Source of the DNA: Deltaproteobacteria bacterium
GTDB taxonomy: Bacteria; Desulfobacterota; Desulfovibrionia; Desulfovibrionales; Desulfomicrobiaceae
Direction of reading: 5' to 3'
DNA: 32,815 bases
Assembly (NCBI GenBank): GCA_009930495.1
Contig: RZYB01000011.1
Location: 1 to 32,815, forward strand
In this document: positions 31,073 through 32,815 of the stretch, one piece after another
Layout of the letters: the number at the start of each line of letters is the position of its first letter
Numbering within the stretch: the stretch's first letter is position 1
Made by a program: the position numbers and the translations under genes
The notes under the pieces: model-generated
What the model saw: the letters and a program-made list of their open reading frames with translations, nothing else
What the model was told of the DNA's origin: nothing
Databases searched by the model: none

Positions 31073-32299
31073 TCAACCAAAAAGCATATCCAGAACGCGG
31101 ATATTGAAGAAACCCCGCAGCACGTAGTCGATACCGACATAAAAAGCCAAAATGATGAACAGGCGCTTCAGCAGCTTGTCGGACAGGTACTTGGAGGTCA
31201 TGGGGCCAACAATCGAGCCGATGGCGACACCAACCATTTCCGTGCCGATCAGAGCCCAGTCAATGGGCGTTCCCTTGGTCATGAGGGTCAGGATACTGGT
31301 GATCATGCTGATCAAGACGGCCAGGGCGGAGGTGCCGGCCGCCAGGTACATGGGCAGCTGGGAAATGGCGGTCAGGAAAGGCACCAGCAAGAACCCGCCA
31401 CCGACACCAAGGAAAGCGGCCACGGCCGAGATCGCGACACCACCAACCACGGGCAGGACGGGATTGAAGGTGAACTCAACCCCACAGAACGTGAAGTCCA
31501 CCTTGGACAGGCTCATGCCAAGGATCTTGACACCCGTCGGCGCCGGGGCTCCGCCGGTCTTCTGGGCCTTCACAGCGGCCTCGAAAGCCTTGGCGGCTTC
31601 CTTGGCCTTGCTTTTCTTTGCCTGGCCGGCAGCGGAGGTATCCCAAAGCAGGAACATACCCAGGGCCAACACGAAAAGTCCAAAATACCCCTGATACTGG
31701 GAGAAGGAGACCTTGCCCGCGGTCAACGTGGCGGAACCCCACGCGCCCAGCAGGGAGCCAACGCCCAGGGCCAGGGCCAGGGGGAACACGAGGCGCCCCA
31801 TCTTGCCATAATTGATGGACGAGATCAGGGCGGACAAACCGACCAGGAACTGGTTCGAGGCCCGGATGGAGTCCGTGACCGTCTTGTTCAGATCGGGGGC
31901 GGTGGATTTGAAGCCCTTGGCGTAGGCACCAAGACCAAAAACGGTCATGTGACCCACGCCGGCCATGACGCCACCAAAAGCGCCGACCGTGGAGAAAATC
32001 CAGCCTACCCAGATGGCCCAGATCAAAGCCAGAATGATGTTGACCTGCGGCCCGCCGGGAATGCCCAGGAAACCGGCCGGCTTGGACGGATCGATCTGGC
32101 CGTTTTCCGTGCCCACCGGGGCTTTGGCAATGGCCTGTTGCAGCTTGGAGCCGGTCGGCGCCGCCTGATCGGCGGCCGCTGTCACGGCCGGGGCGGAAGT
32201 CGGGGAACTGGCGTTATCGGCCAGCAACGGCCCCTGACACAAAAGCATGGCCATGACGGCCACGATCACCACAGCAAAAATTTTTCGGGTCATGCCCAT
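31073..32299 (-). CDS. TauE/SafE (TSUP) family anion exporter, long form
   Basis: This 408-residue inner-membrane protein belongs to the TSUP/TauE-SafE family, which moves sulfite, sulfonates or other sulfur-containing anions. The family motif VAAFLGVGGGFLLVPFL is clear in the second half, and about eight transmembrane helices can be drawn. It is longer than the usual 250-300 residues because of two additions. One is an N-terminal hydrophobic segment plus an Ala/Pro/Thr-rich stretch (residues 1-80), which looks like a signal peptide and periplasmic linker. The other is a Lys/Ala-rich loop (KKSKAKEAAKAFEAAVKAQK) near residues 228-250. The first ATG follows GAGGAGAGTGGT. The substrate is inferred only from family; sulfite or sulfate would fit a sulfate reducer. 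Confidence 0.88.
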   Translation of the reverse strand: MGMTRKIFAVVIVAVMAMLLCQGPLLADNASSPTSAPAVTAAADQAAPTGSKLQQAIAKAPVGTENGQIDPSKPAGFLGIPGGPQVNIILALIWAIWVGWIFSTVGAFGGVMAGVGHMTVFGLGAYAKGFKSTAPDLNKTVTDSIRASNQFLVGLSALISSINYGKMGRLVFPLALALGVGSLLGAWGSATLTAGKVSFSQYQGYFGLFVLALGMFLLWDTSAAGQAKKSKAKEAAKAFEAAVKAQKTGGAPAPTGVKILGMSLSKVDFTFCGVEFTFNPVLPVVGGVAISAVAAFLGVGGGFLLVPFLTAISQLPMYLAAGTSALAVLISMITSILTLMTKGTPIDWALIGTEMVGVAIGSIVGPMTSKYLSDKLLKRLFIILAFYVGIDYVLRGFFNIRVLDMLFG

Positions 32300-32323
32300 A
32301 CCACTCTCCTCCTCGCGTTGTTC

Positions 32324-32337
32324 GTCACGGACGTGAC
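32324..32337. promoter_or_regulatory. Inverted repeat just upstream of the exporter ribosome-binding site
   Basis: GTCACG-GA-CGTGAC has perfect 6-bp arms with a 2-bp centre. It lies about 12-15 bp upstream of the GAGGAG ribosome-binding site, so it could be an operator or a leader hairpin affecting translation. Confidence 0.4.
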
Positions 32338-32602
32338 ATCAAATTTCCACATGAACACAATATGCGGACAATTCACACAAATATCCGCCAGGCGAATTCT
32401 CGCCGAGCGGCAGCGGTGTCCCCCTTACCGAGGCGCGGCCAAGCCTTCCGGGGTCCCACCGGGCTGTCTTGGTCATCACGAATCGATGTCCTTCACATAC
32501 CCCCCGGACGAAGCGACTCGAAGAAACATGAACTATTCGTGACATAAAAATCCAGACATTTCCACCCTGGACAGGCCCGCCGTACGAGGATCGTCCAGCA
32601 AA

Positions 32603-32624
32603 AAAACAAAAACCGCCGAAGGCG
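32603..32624 (-). terminator. Weak terminator-like hairpin upstream of the exporter
   Basis: On the minus strand CGCC-TTC-GGCG is followed by GTTTTTGTTTTTTT. The stem is only 4 bp but the T-run is long. It may end a transcript coming from the right edge, or act as an attenuator in the exporter leader. Confidence 0.35.
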
Positions 32625-32815
32625 TGACTGGTTCCTAGGTGAGGCCGGGTTGACTGTTCAATTTTTTTTTTCTTTGTTCGTTTTGTCACATTTTTCACTG
32701 ACTAGTAGAAAATCACTCTGGAATTTAGATAAAATTTTGTTATTTTTTTCACGAAATATCCTTCACCATGCAAAACCACCCAACACCACGCATCCCTCGA
32801 CACCAGTCAAATGCC

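Larger units (their letters stand above)
32300..32815. other. Gene-free upstream region of the exporter with multiple repeats
   Basis: No convincing gene lies here; a 119-codon minus-strand frame has no plausible composition or start. Visible elements are GTCACG-GA-CGTGAC (32324-32337), a GGCGA-ATTC-TCGCC hairpin (32391-32404), ACACAATAT-type direct repeats (32355-32363 and 32375-32384), three copies of the heptamer TTCGTGA/TCACGAA, a weak terminator-like hairpin near 32603-32624, and a strongly AT-rich block (32660-32760). Confidence 0.6.

Noticed and set aside
32650-32661. TTGACTGTTCAA as a second FNR/HcpR site.
   Set aside because: The TTGA and TCAA halves are only 4 bp apart instead of 6, so the geometry is wrong.
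32339-32698. A 119-codon minus-strand frame upstream of the exporter.
   Set aside because: It has an odd composition and no ribosome-binding site or family match, and it overlaps repeats and a terminator-like hairpin.
1-32815. CRISPR arrays, tRNA or rRNA genes, insertion sequences.
   Set aside because: No regular repeat-spacer pattern, cloverleaf-type sequence, rRNA segment or transposase was seen on either strand.

Overview
The window is GC-rich and densely coded, with short intergenic gaps and ATGA-type stop/start overlaps. The gene set points to an anaerobic or microaerophilic deltaproteobacterium, most likely a Desulfovibrio/Desulfomicrobium-type sulfate reducer. It contains rubrerythrin, the futalosine-route menaquinone enzyme MqnC, an aspartate-oxidase NAD pathway, a long TauE/SafE-type anion exporter, a YkgJ cysteine-cluster protein and a GT9 glycosyltransferase. 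The taxon is inferred from gene content only. No tRNA, rRNA, CRISPR array or insertion sequence was seen.

Left part (1-7980): the 3' end of a DUF5714-type gene, a 64-residue hypothetical protein and rubrerythrin, followed by a complete four-gene type I Wadjet (JetABCD) anti-plasmid system at 1361-7980. The rubrerythrin promoter (TTGCCA-17-TAAATA) has an inverted repeat at the expected transcription start. jetA-jetB are 2 nt apart, jetB-jetC overlap by 8 nt and jetC-jetD by 4 nt, so they should form one transcript. All ATPase and nuclease motifs appear intact.

Middle (7989-15466): a bifunctional-looking Rel (p)ppGpp synthetase/hydrolase converges on jetD with only 8 bp between them. A 372-bp divergent region separates rel from a SWIM-SNF2 helicase. 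That region carries an 18-bp perfect palindrome and a TTGACGTACGTCAA site that lies at -41.5 from the start predicted by a TATTAT box. A strong terminator, a DUF2784 membrane protein and a coupled YkgJ/J-domain pair follow.

Next comes a five-gene plus-strand run (15604-19502): mqnC, an M24 peptidase, a NYN-domain nuclease-like protein, a hemolysin-III-type membrane protein and a GIY-YIG protein. It converges on a four-gene minus-strand run (24782-19570). That run encodes an 865-residue TPR/membrane protein with a retroviral-type CCHC zinc-knuckle pattern, a GT9 glycosyltransferase with a four-cysteine motif and a long C-terminal extension, and two small helical proteins. This is the least explained cluster in the window.

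Right part (24949-32815): nadC-nadA-nadB form a complete aspartate-to-nicotinate-mononucleotide operon. It converges on a two-gene minus-strand unit: a three-helix membrane protein, and a 566-residue protein that resembles only the non-catalytic parts of deltaproteobacterial PEP-synthase/PPDK-like proteins. A TauE/SafE exporter follows. Its roughly 500-bp upstream region has no convincing gene but contains several inverted and direct repeats and a weak terminator-like hairpin.
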